From Hyphomicrobiales bacterium (GTDB lineage Bacteria > Pseudomonadota > Alphaproteobacteria > Rhizobiales > Rhizobiaceae): 64,000 nt of DNA. Position numbers and translations under genes: made by a program. This document shows, piece after piece, positions 1 through 10,733 of this stretch. The stretch spans positions 124,001-188,000 of the forward strand of contig UCII01000012.1 in NCBI GenBank assembly GCA_900472485.1, read 5' to 3'. Under the pieces are notes generated by a model. The model was given only the letters and a program-made list of their open reading frames with translations, did no database searches and was not told the DNA's origin. How positions within the stretch are numbered: position 1 is the stretch's first letter; the number at the start of each line of letters is the position of its first letter.

Positions 1-1025
1 CATGCCATGCGCACCATGTCTTCGCGGCGGATTTCATAGAGCAGCGGTTTGCCTTCGATGAAGCGGATGGCTTCGTCGACCGCCATCTCGCCGAGGCGGG
101 TCCGTTCCAGCCCGACGGCGCCGGCGATATGCGGCGTCAGGAAGACGTTCGGCAGCTCGTAAAACGCCGAGGTGGCCTCCGGAATTTCTGGATCGGTGAC
201 GTCGATGATAGCGTCGATACGCCCGGTCTTTAGGACGGCGATCAGGGCTGCTTCATCCACCAGCGCGCCGCGTGCCGTATTGATGAACGTCGCTCCCTTC
301 TTCATCAGCGAGAGGCGTCGGGCGTCGATCATGTGCCGTGTGGTAGGTAGCGAAGGCGCATGCAGCGAGACGATGTCGGCCGATGCCATCAGCGCGTCCA
401 GCTCGGCCTTTTCGGCGCCGAGGCGTGCCGTTTCGGCCGCATCGACCATCGGGTCATAGAGCAGGATGCGGTAGTTGAAGGGAGCCAGAAGCTCGATCAC
501 CCGCCGGCCGATCCGCGAGGCGCCGATGATGCCGATGGTGCGGCCGTAATTGCCGATGGCGTCGGTCTGCATCGGTATAGTCCGATTGCGGTTGCGGTCG
601 GCAACGTAGAAATCACGGAACCGGAAGACCTTCTTGCCGGCAAAGATGATGGCAGCAAGCGTAAATTCGGCGACCGGAAGCGCGTTGGCCTGCGCGGCAT
701 GGCTGACGAGAATGCCGCGATCGAAGAGGCTGTCGCCGAGCAGGCCTTTCACTGTGCCGGCCGCGTGGACCACCAGTTTCAGATGCGGCGCCTGCGCCAG
801 TGCGGCAGCATCGATCGTCGGCGAACCCCAGCCGGTGATCAGGATTTCGGTTTCCGCGAGCAGCTTGGCCGCACGCTCATCCTCGAAACTTTGCATCGGT
901 GCGGCATCGAGCACACGGCCGATGGCACCGAGGCGTTGAATGAGTGCGTCCGGCAGAACATGCTGCGTGCGTGACGGCAGCATGGCAAAGGCGATGGCCG
1001 GGCGACTGGAGAGGGATGGCGTCAT
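1..1025 (-). CDS. D-2-hydroxyacid dehydrogenase, NAD(P)-dependent (3' end outside window)
   Basis: About 341 codons are visible; the last few residues lie beyond the left edge. The protein is a 2-hydroxyacid dehydrogenase of the phosphoglycerate/glyoxylate reductase type, which interconverts 2-keto and 2-hydroxy acids with NAD(P)H. The Rossmann segment near residues 163-173 reads GIIGASRIG, so the second glycine of GxGxxG is Ser. The catalytic Arg sits in NTARGALVDE, the Glu in DPEIPE and the His in TPHIAG. The ATG overlaps the TGA of the DUF2264 gene upstream, so the two are translationally coupled and probably transcribed with the LacI regulator. The substrate is not determinable; the neighbours suggest a sugar-acid pathway. 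Confidence 0.85.
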   Translation of the reverse strand, partial: MTPSLSSRPAIAFAMLPSRTQHVLPDALIQRLGAIGRVLDAAPMQSFEDERAAKLLAETEILITGWGSPTIDAAALAQAPHLKLVVHAAGTVKGLLGDSLFDRGILVSHAAQANALPVAEFTLAAIIFAGKKVFRFRDFYVADRNRNRTIPMQTDAIGNYGRTIGIIGASRIGRRVIELLAPFNYRILLYDPMVDAAETARLGAEKAELDALMASADIVSLHAPSLPTTRHMIDARRLSLMKKGATFINTARGALVDEAALIAVLKTGRIDAIIDVTDPEIPEATSAFYELPNVFLTPHIAGAVGLERTRLGEMAVDEAIRFIEGKPLLYEIRREDMVRMA

Positions 1026-2878
1026 GGCAGGCGACCCGGTGCCTCGATGGCGCTGACCGTGACGCCCTTATCTTTAATGAGTGCGCGCAGCGCATCGATA
1101 TCGGGTTTGGCTGGCGGCTTGCTCCAGGCGTGATCGACAGCGGATGGGTCTTTCGCCGCAAGCACGGCGGAGATGAGAATGGTCTCGCCAGCCGGAATTG
1201 TGCCACGCAGCTGCGGCACCAGCGTTTTGGAAACGATGAGATTGGTGTTCGGCGGGGCCTTCTGCGCGACGCCTTCGCGAGGGATCGTCGAGCCGAGGTC
1301 GAGAATGCCGCTAAAATCCTCTTCGCCGATGGCATAGGCGGCACCGGTCGTGGAGGAGAGCGTGTCGGCTTCGAAATCCCGCCGCGCGATGGCAAAGCCG
1401 CCTTCGGCCGTCTGCAGCGGCCGCGGCGTGTTGATCCTATGCAGGCGGATGTGCCAGGGCGCAGCCGGCGCCAGCCAGGTCTCCACTGTCACATCCGGAT
1501 AGGGGGACCATTTGGCATAGAGCGTATCGCCGGCAAGTTTCGCCTCTTCATTTGTTTCGCGCACGCGGTAGTGCAGGCCGTCATCGCTGAAGGCGAGCAT
1601 GCTGTCGAAGGCGCCGCCGGTAAAGATGCGTTCGTCGCTTTCAATGCTGAAGCCGTAGCGGGTGGAATAGGCAAATTTCGAATATTTCTCGGCGCCGAAG
1701 CGCATCTGCTGGTTTTCCTGGCCGGAGGAGAGTGCCACGACATCATCCCTACCACGCAGCAGGACCATGCCGGGATGCTTTTGCGGGATGATAGCCGGCT
1801 CATTTTCCGGGGCCTTTTCTTCCGCTGTCCAGAATGGATGCGTTTCAGGCAGCGCCAAGGGCAAGAAGGCCTTGAAAGCCCAATAGGGGGAGCCGGCGGA
1901 ATTGTAATTCTCCGACATCAGCAGGTTGGGATAGGCAAAGCCGATCGGCAGGGTGCCGTCGCGATGGGCGATCGGCTTGTCGGCCCACCAGCGCAGATGC
2001 CGGAGGCACAGGCCCTTGATTTCGCCCCATGGCAGCGCCTCGACATCGGCAAAGGCGAGCGCCGACCAGAAGCCGGCGCAGGCGAAGCGATAGGTGAGGC
2101 TGCGGCCGAAGGGGATCGTGGCGCCATCGGGCGCGAACCAGTGGCGGAAATCCCTCGCGAAGAGAATTGCGCGTTCGCGATAGCGATTGGCGCGATCGTC
2201 ATCCACCAGCTTGGAATAGATCAGCCCATAGAAATGCATGGCGAAGGGAATGTAGTGGTCGATGCGCCGGATATTGCCGTCGCGATACCAGCCGTCAGCG
2301 ATGTAGAAGCCGTCCAGTTCGTTCAGATAGGTTTCGGTCAGGCTGCGGTCGAAGGAGACGCCGAGCCGATCGAGCGCGATATCGACGAAGATGCGGAAGA
2401 ATTTCCAGTTGTTATCGGCATAATCGAAGGTACGGGCGTGCTTGAGATAGGCAATCAGATTGTCGCGGGCGCGCTGATCGAGCGGTTCCCAGATCTTTTC
2501 CGGCACGAGGGCTAGCGCGAAGCCGAGGGCTGCCAGCTCGACCATGCGCTGGTCGCGGCCGTTGACCGTGCCCCAATATTCCGGATGCTTCGGATCGACA
2601 CCATTGGCGAGGCCTTCGGCGTAACGATCCCAATGGCGGAAATCGCCACCGCCAGCGCCGAGCGGCGCCAAGCCCCAGAGCGGCCGGGCGAAACCTTCGA
2701 GATCGGCGGCCGCGCGGTCGAAATGAGCGCCAGCGGCATCGATGCGGACACGGGCATTACCTTCTGAAAAATAAGGCAGCAGCGGATCGAACAGGTCGGT
2801 CAGCGCGCGGCGCATGTCCGGGAGGGTCTTCAGCGGGTTGCCGGCAAGCGGATTGGAGCTGGCGGGGTCATAGATCAT
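1022..2878 (-). CDS. DUF2264 domain-containing protein
   Basis: A 618-residue protein of the DUF2264 family, a large alpha/alpha-barrel-like family found in carbohydrate loci; its reaction is not established. No signal peptide is seen, which suggests cytoplasmic action. I chose the ATG giving MIYDPASSNPLAG because the longer in-frame extension overlaps the LacI gene and is rich in Arg, Ser and Ala; GAGAAAG upstream can serve as a ribosome site. It lies 40 bp after the LacI gene and overlaps the dehydrogenase gene by 4 bp, so the three probably form one operon. A role in processing an oligosaccharide or sugar acid taken up by an ABC system is inference from context. Confidence 0.75.
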   Translation of the reverse strand: MIYDPASSNPLAGNPLKTLPDMRRALTDLFDPLLPYFSEGNARVRIDAAGAHFDRAAADLEGFARPLWGLAPLGAGGGDFRHWDRYAEGLANGVDPKHPEYWGTVNGRDQRMVELAALGFALALVPEKIWEPLDQRARDNLIAYLKHARTFDYADNNWKFFRIFVDIALDRLGVSFDRSLTETYLNELDGFYIADGWYRDGNIRRIDHYIPFAMHFYGLIYSKLVDDDRANRYRERAILFARDFRHWFAPDGATIPFGRSLTYRFACAGFWSALAFADVEALPWGEIKGLCLRHLRWWADKPIAHRDGTLPIGFAYPNLLMSENYNSAGSPYWAFKAFLPLALPETHPFWTAEEKAPENEPAIIPQKHPGMVLLRGRDDVVALSSGQENQQMRFGAEKYSKFAYSTRYGFSIESDERIFTGGAFDSMLAFSDDGLHYRVRETNEEAKLAGDTLYAKWSPYPDVTVETWLAPAAPWHIRLHRINTPRPLQTAEGGFAIARRDFEADTLSSTTGAAYAIGEEDFSGILDLGSTIPREGVAQKAPPNTNLIVSKTLVPQLRGTIPAGETILISAVLAAKDPSAVDHAWSKPPAKPDIDALRALIKDKGVTVSAIEAPGRLP

Positions 2879-2918
2879 CGGTTCGGCTTTCTCGATCGTT
2901 CCGCGGTGGGATTGAGCT

Positions 2919-3941
2919 TCAGGTTTCGGGTGGCAGCGTGCCGCCGGCGATCGGCTGGACGCCGTGGCAGATGTGGCGGGCCGGCGCATCGCGGTCGCGG
3001 AAGCGTGCGATCATCAGGCCGATGGCCTCGCGTCCGAGCGCTGCGCGGTCGACGCGCATGGTTGCCAGCCGAGGATTGGTCATCAGGGCGCAGGGAAGAT
3101 CGTCGAAGCCGACGATGGCGAAATCCTCCGGCACCCGCAGGCCGGCTTCAATGACGGCGTCGAGCACGCCGACGGCGATGAAATCGTTCATGCAGAAGGC
3201 GGCGGTATAGCCTTTGTCTGCCGCAAGGATCTCGGCGGTCTTGTCGTGGGCTTCCTGGCTGGAGCTGCCCCTGAAATTCATCGGCATGATGCGGCCTTCA
3301 GCGCCTTCCACCGAAGCGATCGCCGCTTCGAAGCCGCGGATGCGCTCGCGGATCGTCTGGCGATGCGAGCCGGTCAGATGCAGGATGCGGCGGTGGCCGG
3401 CATCGAGCAGGCGCCGGGTGGCGTTATAGGCGCCGAAGAAGTTCGAGGGTGAAACGCCGTCGAAGCGCAGCTTCGGATCGGTGCCGTTGACGAGCACGGT
3501 CGGCGTACCGCTGGCCGCAAGCCACTGGCAGAGCTCTTCCGAGGGGTCGATGCCGACGAGAAAGAGGCCTTCGGCACCGGCGGTCTGCAGATATTCTTTC
3601 ACCAGTTCCGGTTCCGTCCTTGCCTCGCGGATAAGGCGGATGTCGAAACGCATTCCGCGCTCGGCAGCGCCTGCGCGAAGGCCCTCCAGAATACCCTCAT
3701 AGAAGACGCTGAGGCCGCCTGTGACGCTGTCGCTGGCGATCAATGCCAGGCCACCGGCCGCCGTCTCGGCTGCGGTCTTCAGCGGATAGCCGAGATCGCT
3801 CGCTACCTTGAAGATGTGCTGGCGGATCGTCTCGCTGATGCCGGGTTCATTGGTGAGGACCCGCGACACCGTCGAGACGGAGACGCCGGCGGCAGTGGCG
3901 ATGTCGGCCTGCCTGATGCGTTTGGAGCGAATATCGTTCAT
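2919..3941 (-). CDS. LacI family transcriptional regulator
   Basis: A 340-residue repressor. The N-terminal helix-turn-helix is clear (RQADIATAAGVSVSTVSRVL, residues about 8-27), followed by the hinge and a periplasmic-binding-protein-like effector domain. The start MNDIRSKRI was preferred because the longer ORF adds 12 residues that run into the palindromic operator region. It is divergent from the sugar-binding protein gene at 4093 and is the first gene of the leftward operon with DUF2264 and the dehydrogenase, so it probably controls both directions in response to a sugar-derived ligand. The ligand is unknown. Confidence 0.88.
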   Translation of the reverse strand: MNDIRSKRIRQADIATAAGVSVSTVSRVLTNEPGISETIRQHIFKVASDLGYPLKTAAETAAGGLALIASDSVTGGLSVFYEGILEGLRAGAAERGMRFDIRLIREARTEPELVKEYLQTAGAEGLFLVGIDPSEELCQWLAASGTPTVLVNGTDPKLRFDGVSPSNFFGAYNATRRLLDAGHRRILHLTGSHRQTIRERIRGFEAAIASVEGAEGRIMPMNFRGSSSQEAHDKTAEILAADKGYTAAFCMNDFIAVGVLDAVIEAGLRVPEDFAIVGFDDLPCALMTNPRLATMRVDRAALGREAIGLMIARFRDRDAPARHICHGVQPIAGGTLPPET

Positions 3942-3964
3942 ATCGCAAACGCTATGCAAAATTA

Positions 3965-3976
3965 TGCAAATTTGCA
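3965..3976. promoter_or_regulatory. 12-bp palindrome, candidate LacI-family operator
   Basis: TGCAAATTTGCA is a perfect 12-bp palindrome between the divergent LacI and binding-protein genes. Further TGCAA half-sites occur nearby (around 3954 and in the stretch 3993-4015). LacI-family operators are usually palindromes with TTGCAA-like arms, so this is the natural target of the adjacent regulator. This is inference from position and symmetry. Confidence 0.5.
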
Positions 3977-4092
3977 ACAGAAAGATTTTTTATTGCACTG
4001 TGCAAGGAAGTTGCATATCGTCGCGCAGACTTGTCCGCTCAAGGCGTCGGGGAGATCGCCGCGGATGACAACGCAAGAGAAGGAGGAATCTC

Positions 4093-5388
4093 ATGCGCAT
4101 GAATCGTCGTTCTTTCATGATCGGAGCTGCCGGAACCGCAGCTGGCCTTGCCTTTGGGGGAAGCGCAATCCCCGCCTTTGCCGATACGACGCAGCTGCGG
4201 GCGATGTGGTGGGGTTCGCCCGATCGCGGCAAGCGCACCGTCGCGGTGGCCGAGCTGTTCCATAGCAAGAACCCCGATCTGTCCGTCATCGGTGAGAGCA
4301 TCAGCGGCGAAGGTTACTGGGCCAAGCTGGCAACCGGAATGGCGAGCCAGAACATCGCGGACATTTTCCAGCTCGAGCCGAGCACCATCTCGGATTATTC
4401 GAAACGCGGCGCCTGCATGCCGCTCGACCAGTTCGTGCCTTCGACGCTGAATATCGACAGTTTCGGCAAGGATGTGTTGAAGCTGACCACGGTCGACGGC
4501 AAGCTTTATGGCGTTGGCCTCGGGCTTAACTCCTTCGCGATGTTCTATGATGAGGACATGTTCAAGAAGACCGGCCTGACGCCGCCCGGTCCGACGACGA
4601 CATGGACGGAATATGCCGATCTCGCGGTGGAAATGACCAAGGCTGCCGGCAAGCGTGGCTATTGGGGCGGCCCTTATGGCGCGCGCTACAATTATGTGCT
4701 CGATGTCTGGCTGCGCCAGCGCGGCAAGAGCCTCTTTACTGAGGAGGGCGGGCTCGGCTTCGGCGTCGACGACGCCAAGGAATGGTACAGCTATTGGGAA
4801 GATCTGCGCAAACGCGGCGGCACGGTCTCCGCCGATGTCCAGACGCTCGACCAGAACGTCATCGAGAGCAACTGCCTGGCACTCGGAAAATCGGCGATCG
4901 GCATGGCCTATTCGAACCAGCTCGTCGGCTATCAGCTCGTGGTCAAGAGCAAGCTCGCCGTCACCACGCTGCCGCGCGAGAAGAAGGACGGCCCGTCCGG
5001 CCATTATTATCGCCCCGCACTGATCTGGAGCGTCGGCGCCACCAGCAAGAACGGTGAAGCGGCGGCGAAATTCATCAATTTCTTCGTCAACGATGTCGAT
5101 GCCGGTAAGATTCTCGGCGTCGAACGCGGCGTGCCGATGTCGCCCGCCGTGCGCGCCGCCATCCTGCCGACACTCAATCCGGTGGAGCAGCAGACGGTGC
5201 ACTATATCGAGCTGTTGAAGGATCAGGTCGGCACCTATCCCGTACCGGCGCCGCTCGGCTCCCAGGAATTCGACGCGAACGTCGCCCGCCCCGTCGCCGA
5301 CCAGCTCGCCTTCGGCAAGATCACGGTCGCCGAGGCAGCGCAGCGGCTGGTGGAGGAAGGTGCGACGAAGCTGAAGCGGAAGAGCTGA
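4093..5388 (+). CDS. ABC transporter substrate-binding protein, sugar type (family 1), Tat signal
   Basis: A 431-residue extracellular solute-binding protein of the sugar family. The N-terminus NRRSFMIG followed by a hydrophobic stretch and AFA-D resembles a twin-arginine signal, implying export in folded form. A strong AAGGAGGA ribosome site precedes the ATG. No permease or ATPase gene follows; the next features are an intergenic repeat and an unrelated phosphatase. It must therefore use membrane components coded elsewhere, or it is a relict of a larger operon. Divergence from the LacI gene points to control by that repressor. The sugar is unknown. Confidence 0.85.
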   Translation: MRMNRRSFMIGAAGTAAGLAFGGSAIPAFADTTQLRAMWWGSPDRGKRTVAVAELFHSKNPDLSVIGESISGEGYWAKLATGMASQNIADIFQLEPSTISDYSKRGACMPLDQFVPSTLNIDSFGKDVLKLTTVDGKLYGVGLGLNSFAMFYDEDMFKKTGLTPPGPTTTWTEYADLAVEMTKAAGKRGYWGGPYGARYNYVLDVWLRQRGKSLFTEEGGLGFGVDDAKEWYSYWEDLRKRGGTVSADVQTLDQNVIESNCLALGKSAIGMAYSNQLVGYQLVVKSKLAVTTLPREKKDGPSGHYYRPALIWSVGATSKNGEAAAKFINFFVNDVDAGKILGVERGVPMSPAVRAAILPTLNPVEQQTVHYIELLKDQVGTYPVPAPLGSQEFDANVARPVADQLAFGKITVAEAAQRLVEEGATKLKRKS

Positions 5389-5440
5389 TAAGGCCGATTA
5401 TGTGGATGGCTGTCAGGCCAGTTCGGCTATGCCTTGATTT

Positions 5441-5593
5441 TGTGCCTGGCCCCTCACCCCAACCCTCTCCCCGCAAGCGGGGCGAGGGGGTATCGTGCCT
5501 CACTTAGCTTCAGTCTCCTTGACGATCGGCGGTTTCTTGATCGTCCCTTCTCCCCGCTTGCGGGGAGAAGGCTAGGATGAGGGGCCAGGCACA
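5441..5593. repeat. RIME-like intergenic mosaic palindromic element, copy 1
   Basis: Perfect 16-bp outer arms (5441-5456 and 5578-5593, TGTGCCTGGCCCCTCA and its complement) enclose two smaller palindromes built on CTCTCCCCGC/GCGGGG-type sequence (about 5466-5487 and 5546-5571). The organisation matches the Rhizobium-specific intergenic mosaic elements described from rhizobia. A second copy is at 21671-21814. It lies between two convergent genes and could also fold as a terminator in RNA. Confidence 0.75.
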
Positions 5594-5641
5594 AAGGTCC
5601 CACAGAGTTGAACGCGCCTGGCAATCACTCTCGAAAGACGC

Positions 5642-6496
5642 CTACTTCCCATCCCAGGGCTTCAGTGCATCCTGCTTCATTCGGCGCTGTTCTTCCGGCG
5701 CAAGCTTGTAGTCACCCTTGTAGGGTGCGCTTTCGAACGAGCCATAGGTCGGGTTTGCGATGGCGATCCAGTCGTGGCCGAAATGCGCCTTGTTGGCTTC
5801 GAAGACTTTCTGGCGCTCTTCGACCGTACCCTTGTAGTCGTCGGTGAAGTCGCCGAAATTGTCGCCGAACATCAGGAGAATGCGGTAGTTCTTGGCGATG
5901 AAGGCGCGGCGCGTGCCCTTGGCCGAACCCCAGTCCGGCTGCTCCTTGGCGCTCAGGAAAGTGTCGACATTGTCGCCCATCGGAAAGCCGAAACGCTTCA
6001 TTTCTTCAACGGTCGGGCCTTCCTCATCGGCGGTGCGGTTGGTGACGTAGAAGACCTTCACGCCTTTTGACGCTGCATATTGGGTAAATTCCACCGCGCC
6101 GGGAATAGGCTTGTCCTGCTGAGCATTCACATATTGCGTCCAGGTGTCCGGCTTGAAGCTCGTACCCGCCGTGATGTTGCGCGCCTGGTAGGGCGAGGTG
6201 TTGAGGATGGTGTCGTCGACATCGAGGATGATGGCGGGTGGAAAGTCCTGGAAATTACCTGTTTGCTCGACCGGAGCCGCGGTCCAGTTCTTGTCGGCCA
6301 GCGCTTCATCGAGCCTGATACGGCCGAGCGCATAGGCACCAAGCGCGTTGGCCTGCGCCTCGACCGATGTCTGATCCCACAGAACCGCATTGAGGTTGTC
6401 GTCGGGCATGACGGCCGGCAGATCGGCGGCCAAAGCCGGCAAGGCGGACGCAAGGCCGAACACGAATGTCAGGCGCCCTAGATATCTATTTCCCAC
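5642..6496 (-). CDS. Periplasmic HAD phosphatase, 5'-nucleotidase e(P4) / acid phosphatase type
   Basis: A 284-residue secreted phosphatase. The start codon is GTG with AAGGAG seven bases before it. A signal peptide ends about ALAAD (residue 24); no lipobox cysteine is present, so it is probably soluble in the periplasm rather than a lipoprotein like Haemophilus e(P4). HAD motif I is DVDDT (residues 92-96), motif II VTNRT (151-155), and the acidic motif GDNFGDFTDD (211-220). Family members dephosphorylate nucleoside monophosphates and other phosphomonoesters. It is monocistronic, between the intergenic repeat and the glycerol-type operon. Confidence 0.88.
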   Translation of the reverse strand: MGNRYLGRLTFVFGLASALPALAADLPAVMPDDNLNAVLWDQTSVEAQANALGAYALGRIRLDEALADKNWTAAPVEQTGNFQDFPPAIILDVDDTILNTSPYQARNITAGTSFKPDTWTQYVNAQQDKPIPGAVEFTQYAASKGVKVFYVTNRTADEEGPTVEEMKRFGFPMGDNVDTFLSAKEQPDWGSAKGTRRAFIAKNYRILLMFGDNFGDFTDDYKGTVEERQKVFEANKAHFGHDWIAIANPTYGSFESAPYKGDYKLAPEEQRRMKQDALKPWDGK

Positions 6497-6729
6497 TCCG
6501 TTCTCCTTTATGAAATTCTGGAAATCAACTCATCGCATCAACGATCTCAAACAAGCGTCAAAGTCTTGACCCGGGTAAGGATAGTTTGCGCGTAGATGGA
6601 ATGTGTCAAGTATATGACAGCCATCGGATCCGGGGTTCAGTTGATTTCGATTTGCGGTCCCCTGTGCCAAGCGTCTTCATGCGAAGGCGTTTCTGGCAAA
6701 GGCCGTGCTGGAGCTCTGAAACAATAAAA

Positions 6730-6757
6730 TGCCGGGGGTCCTTTCAGACCCCGGCAC
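6730..6757 (-). terminator. Rho-independent terminator after the glycerol-type ABC operon
   Basis: An inverted repeat with TGCCGGGG/CCCCGGCA arms and a short loop, followed on the minus strand by TTTTATTG. It lies about 25 bp past the stop of the binding-protein gene that ends this leftward operon. Confidence 0.75.
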
Positions 6758-6781
6758 CGCCGCATCTCCAAGTGCGGTTGC

Positions 6782-8512
<1,731 letters not shown>

Positions 8513-8638
8513 ATATTCCTCCCTACAGGTTGCGAGTGCATTGTCAGTCAGCCGGGTTTCCGGCCATCTGTATCGATTTGCCTTACTGCTCCGCATGACC
8601 GGATGGGCAACGGGGCGGTAACGGGTTGAATTTCCGCG

Positions 8639-8926
8639 TCAGACCAGACGGAAGACGCCGATCGCGTAGACCACGGAAAGAGCAAGAGCCCACCACAGGC
8701 TGGGGCCTCCCAGGCCCAGCCAGGCGAGATGGATGAAGGCGGCGCCGAGCAGCGAAATGAACAGCCGGTCGCCGCGCGTCGTTTCGAAGCGCAGAATGCC
8801 GAGGCGCGGGTTACCGCCTGGCGAAAAATATTCCCATACGGCCATGCCGATCAGCAGCAGCAGGATCGTCGCGAAGAACAGCGCCGTCGGCAGGGTCCAA
8901 GCCATCCAGGAAAAGTCTGTATTCAT
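8639..8926 (-). CDS. glpU: DUF2160 small membrane protein (GlpU-like)
   Basis: A 95-residue inner-membrane protein with about three hydrophobic segments: residues 12-33, 55-70 and 77-94. DUF2160 proteins are characteristic companions of the glycerol-type ABC transporters of rhizobia; their role is unknown, perhaps in assembly of the permease. GAAGGA precedes the ATG. It sits 12 bp after the second permease gene and upstream of the binding protein, in the same operon. Confidence 0.85.
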   Translation of the reverse strand: MNTDFSWMAWTLPTALFFATILLLLIGMAVWEYFSPGGNPRLGILRFETTRGDRLFISLLGAAFIHLAWLGLGGPSLWWALALSVVYAIGVFRLV

Positions 8927-8938
8927 GGCGGTTTTCCT

Positions 8939-9862
8939 TCAGACGCGGCCGAGCGCGAAGCCCTTGGCGATGTAGTTGCGGACGAAATAGATGACGAGTG
9001 CGCCGGGGATCAGCGTCAGCACGCCGGCGGCGGCAAGCAGGCCCCAGTCCATGCCGGCGGCCGAGACCGTGCGTGTCATGATGGCGGCGATCGGCTTGGC
9101 ATCGGTCGTCGTCAGCGTGCGGGCGATCAGCAGTTCTACCCAGGAGAACATGAAGCAGAAGAAGGCGGCGACGCCGATGCCGCTTGCGATCAGGGGAATG
9201 AAGATCTTGATGAAGAAGCGGGGGAATGAATAGCCGTCGATATAGGCCGTCTCGTCGATTTCCTTCGGCACGCCGGACATGAAGCCTTCGAGGATCCAGA
9301 CCGCCAGCGGCACGTTGAAGAGGCAGTGTGCCAGCGCCACGGCGATGTGGGTATCGATCAGGCCGAAGGCCGAATAGAGCTGGAAGAATGGGAGTGCGAA
9401 GACCGCCGGCGGTGCCATGCGGTTCGTCAGCAGCCAGAAGAACACGTGCTTGTCGCCAAGGAAGCGGTAGCGCGAGAAGGCGTAGGCCGCGGGAAGCGCG
9501 CAGGCGACCGAGATCACCATGTTCATGACGACATAGGTGATGGAGTTGATATAGCCCTTGTACCAGGACGGATCGGTGAAAATGATCGCGTAGTTGCGCA
9601 GCGTCGGCTGGTGCGGATAGAGCGTCAGGCCTCCGATGATTTCCTCGTTGGTCTTGAAGCTCATGTTGACGAGCCAGTAGATCGGCAGGAGCAGGAAGAT
9701 GATGTAGATCGTCGGGACCAGCCAGGCCCACTGCCCTTTTTCGCCGTGCCGGCGGGCAACTTGTGCGCCCGTGGCAGTGCTCGCATTGGCGGCGGCATCG
9801 GAAGCGGCCAGCTTGTGCATAGTGGCGTTATCGGCCGTGGTGGAAAGGGGTTTGCCGCTCAT
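8939..9862 (-). CDS. glpQ: ABC transporter permease, glycerol type (GlpQ-like)
   Basis: A 307-residue inner-membrane permease of the MalG kind. A hydrophilic N-terminal extension rich in Ala, Ser and Thr precedes the first membrane segment (near residues 45-65). The EAA-type loop that contacts the ATPase reads EIDETAYIDGYSFPRFF and continues to IFIPL. Its ATG overlaps the TGA of the preceding permease (ATGA), so the pair is translationally coupled. An alternative start is MHKLAASD, 14 residues later. Confidence 0.86.
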   Translation of the reverse strand: MSGKPLSTTADNATMHKLAASDAAANASTATGAQVARRHGEKGQWAWLVPTIYIIFLLLPIYWLVNMSFKTNEEIIGGLTLYPHQPTLRNYAIIFTDPSWYKGYINSITYVVMNMVISVACALPAAYAFSRYRFLGDKHVFFWLLTNRMAPPAVFALPFFQLYSAFGLIDTHIAVALAHCLFNVPLAVWILEGFMSGVPKEIDETAYIDGYSFPRFFIKIFIPLIASGIGVAAFFCFMFSWVELLIARTLTTTDAKPIAAIMTRTVSAAGMDWGLLAAAGVLTLIPGALVIYFVRNYIAKGFALGRV

Positions 9863-10731
9863 CGGCTTGCTCCCGCATCGTAATTGGTCATGACGGTATA
9901 GAAGACCCAGGAGAGCAGCAGCACGATCAGGAAGTAGACCAGCGACATGGCCGCGGCCGGGCCAAGGTCGAACTGGCCGAGCGCCATCTTCACAAGATCG
10001 ATCGACAGGAAGGTCGTGGAGTTGCCGGGGCCGCCGCCTGTGACGACGAAGGGTTCGGTATAGATCATGAAACTGTCCATGAAGCGCAGCAGCACGGCGA
10101 TCAGCAGCACGCGGTTCATCTTCGGCAACTGGATGTAACGGAAGACGGACCAGCGCGACGCGCCGTCGATCTTGGCGGCCTGGTAGAAGGCGTCGGGAAT
10201 CGAGGCGAGGCCGGCATAGCAGAGCAGCACGACGAGGCTTGTCCAATGCCAGACGTCCATGATGATGATCGTCGCCCAGGCATCGGCCGGATCGGAGACG
10301 TAATTGTAGTCGATGCCGAGATTGACGAGAACATAGCCCATCAGCCCGATGTCGCTGCGGCCGAAGACCTGCCAGATCGTGCCGACAACGTTCCACGGGA
10401 TGAGCAGCGGCAAGGCCATCAGCACGAGGCAGACGGGAACGCCGATGCCCTTCTTCGGCATGTTGAGCGCGATGAAGATGCCGAGCGGCACTTCGATCGC
10501 GAGAATGACGAAGGAGAAGATCAGGTTGCGGATCATCGAATCCCAGAAACGGCCGGACCGAAGAATTTCTTCGAACCACTGGGTGCCCGCCCAAAAGAAG
10601 ACGTTGTTGCCGAAGGTGTCCTGCACCGAATAATTCACGACCGTCATCAGCGGAATGACGGCGGAGAAGCCGACGAGCAGCAGAACCGGAATGAGCATGA
10701 ACCAGGCTTTGTTGTTCCAGGTCTTGTCCAT
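9859..10731 (-). CDS. glpP: ABC transporter permease, glycerol type (GlpP-like)
   Basis: A 290-residue permease of the MalF/UgpA kind with six predicted membrane spans. The start is MDKTWNNKAWFMLIPVLLL, where the first span begins at once. The EAA loop reads DAFYQAAKIDGASRWSVFR followed by IQLP. The coding region starts 2 bp after the stop of the second ATPase gene and overlaps the next permease by 4 bp, which indicates tight co-expression and a heterodimeric channel with the downstream permease. Confidence 0.87.
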   Translation of the reverse strand: MDKTWNNKAWFMLIPVLLLVGFSAVIPLMTVVNYSVQDTFGNNVFFWAGTQWFEEILRSGRFWDSMIRNLIFSFVILAIEVPLGIFIALNMPKKGIGVPVCLVLMALPLLIPWNVVGTIWQVFGRSDIGLMGYVLVNLGIDYNYVSDPADAWATIIIMDVWHWTSLVVLLCYAGLASIPDAFYQAAKIDGASRWSVFRYIQLPKMNRVLLIAVLLRFMDSFMIYTEPFVVTGGGPGNSTTFLSIDLVKMALGQFDLGPAAAMSLVYFLIVLLLSWVFYTVMTNYDAGASR

Positions 10732-10733
10732 CG

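Noticed and set aside
944..2515. 523-residue plus-strand ORF opposite the DUF2264 gene
   Set aside because: Shadow frame; the minus-strand gene has an operon context and a coupled start.
8939..10594. Apparent single 551-residue protein covering the second permease plus upstream sequence
   Set aside because: The N-terminal part is an out-of-frame reading of the first permease; the real start is the ATG overlapping that gene's stop.
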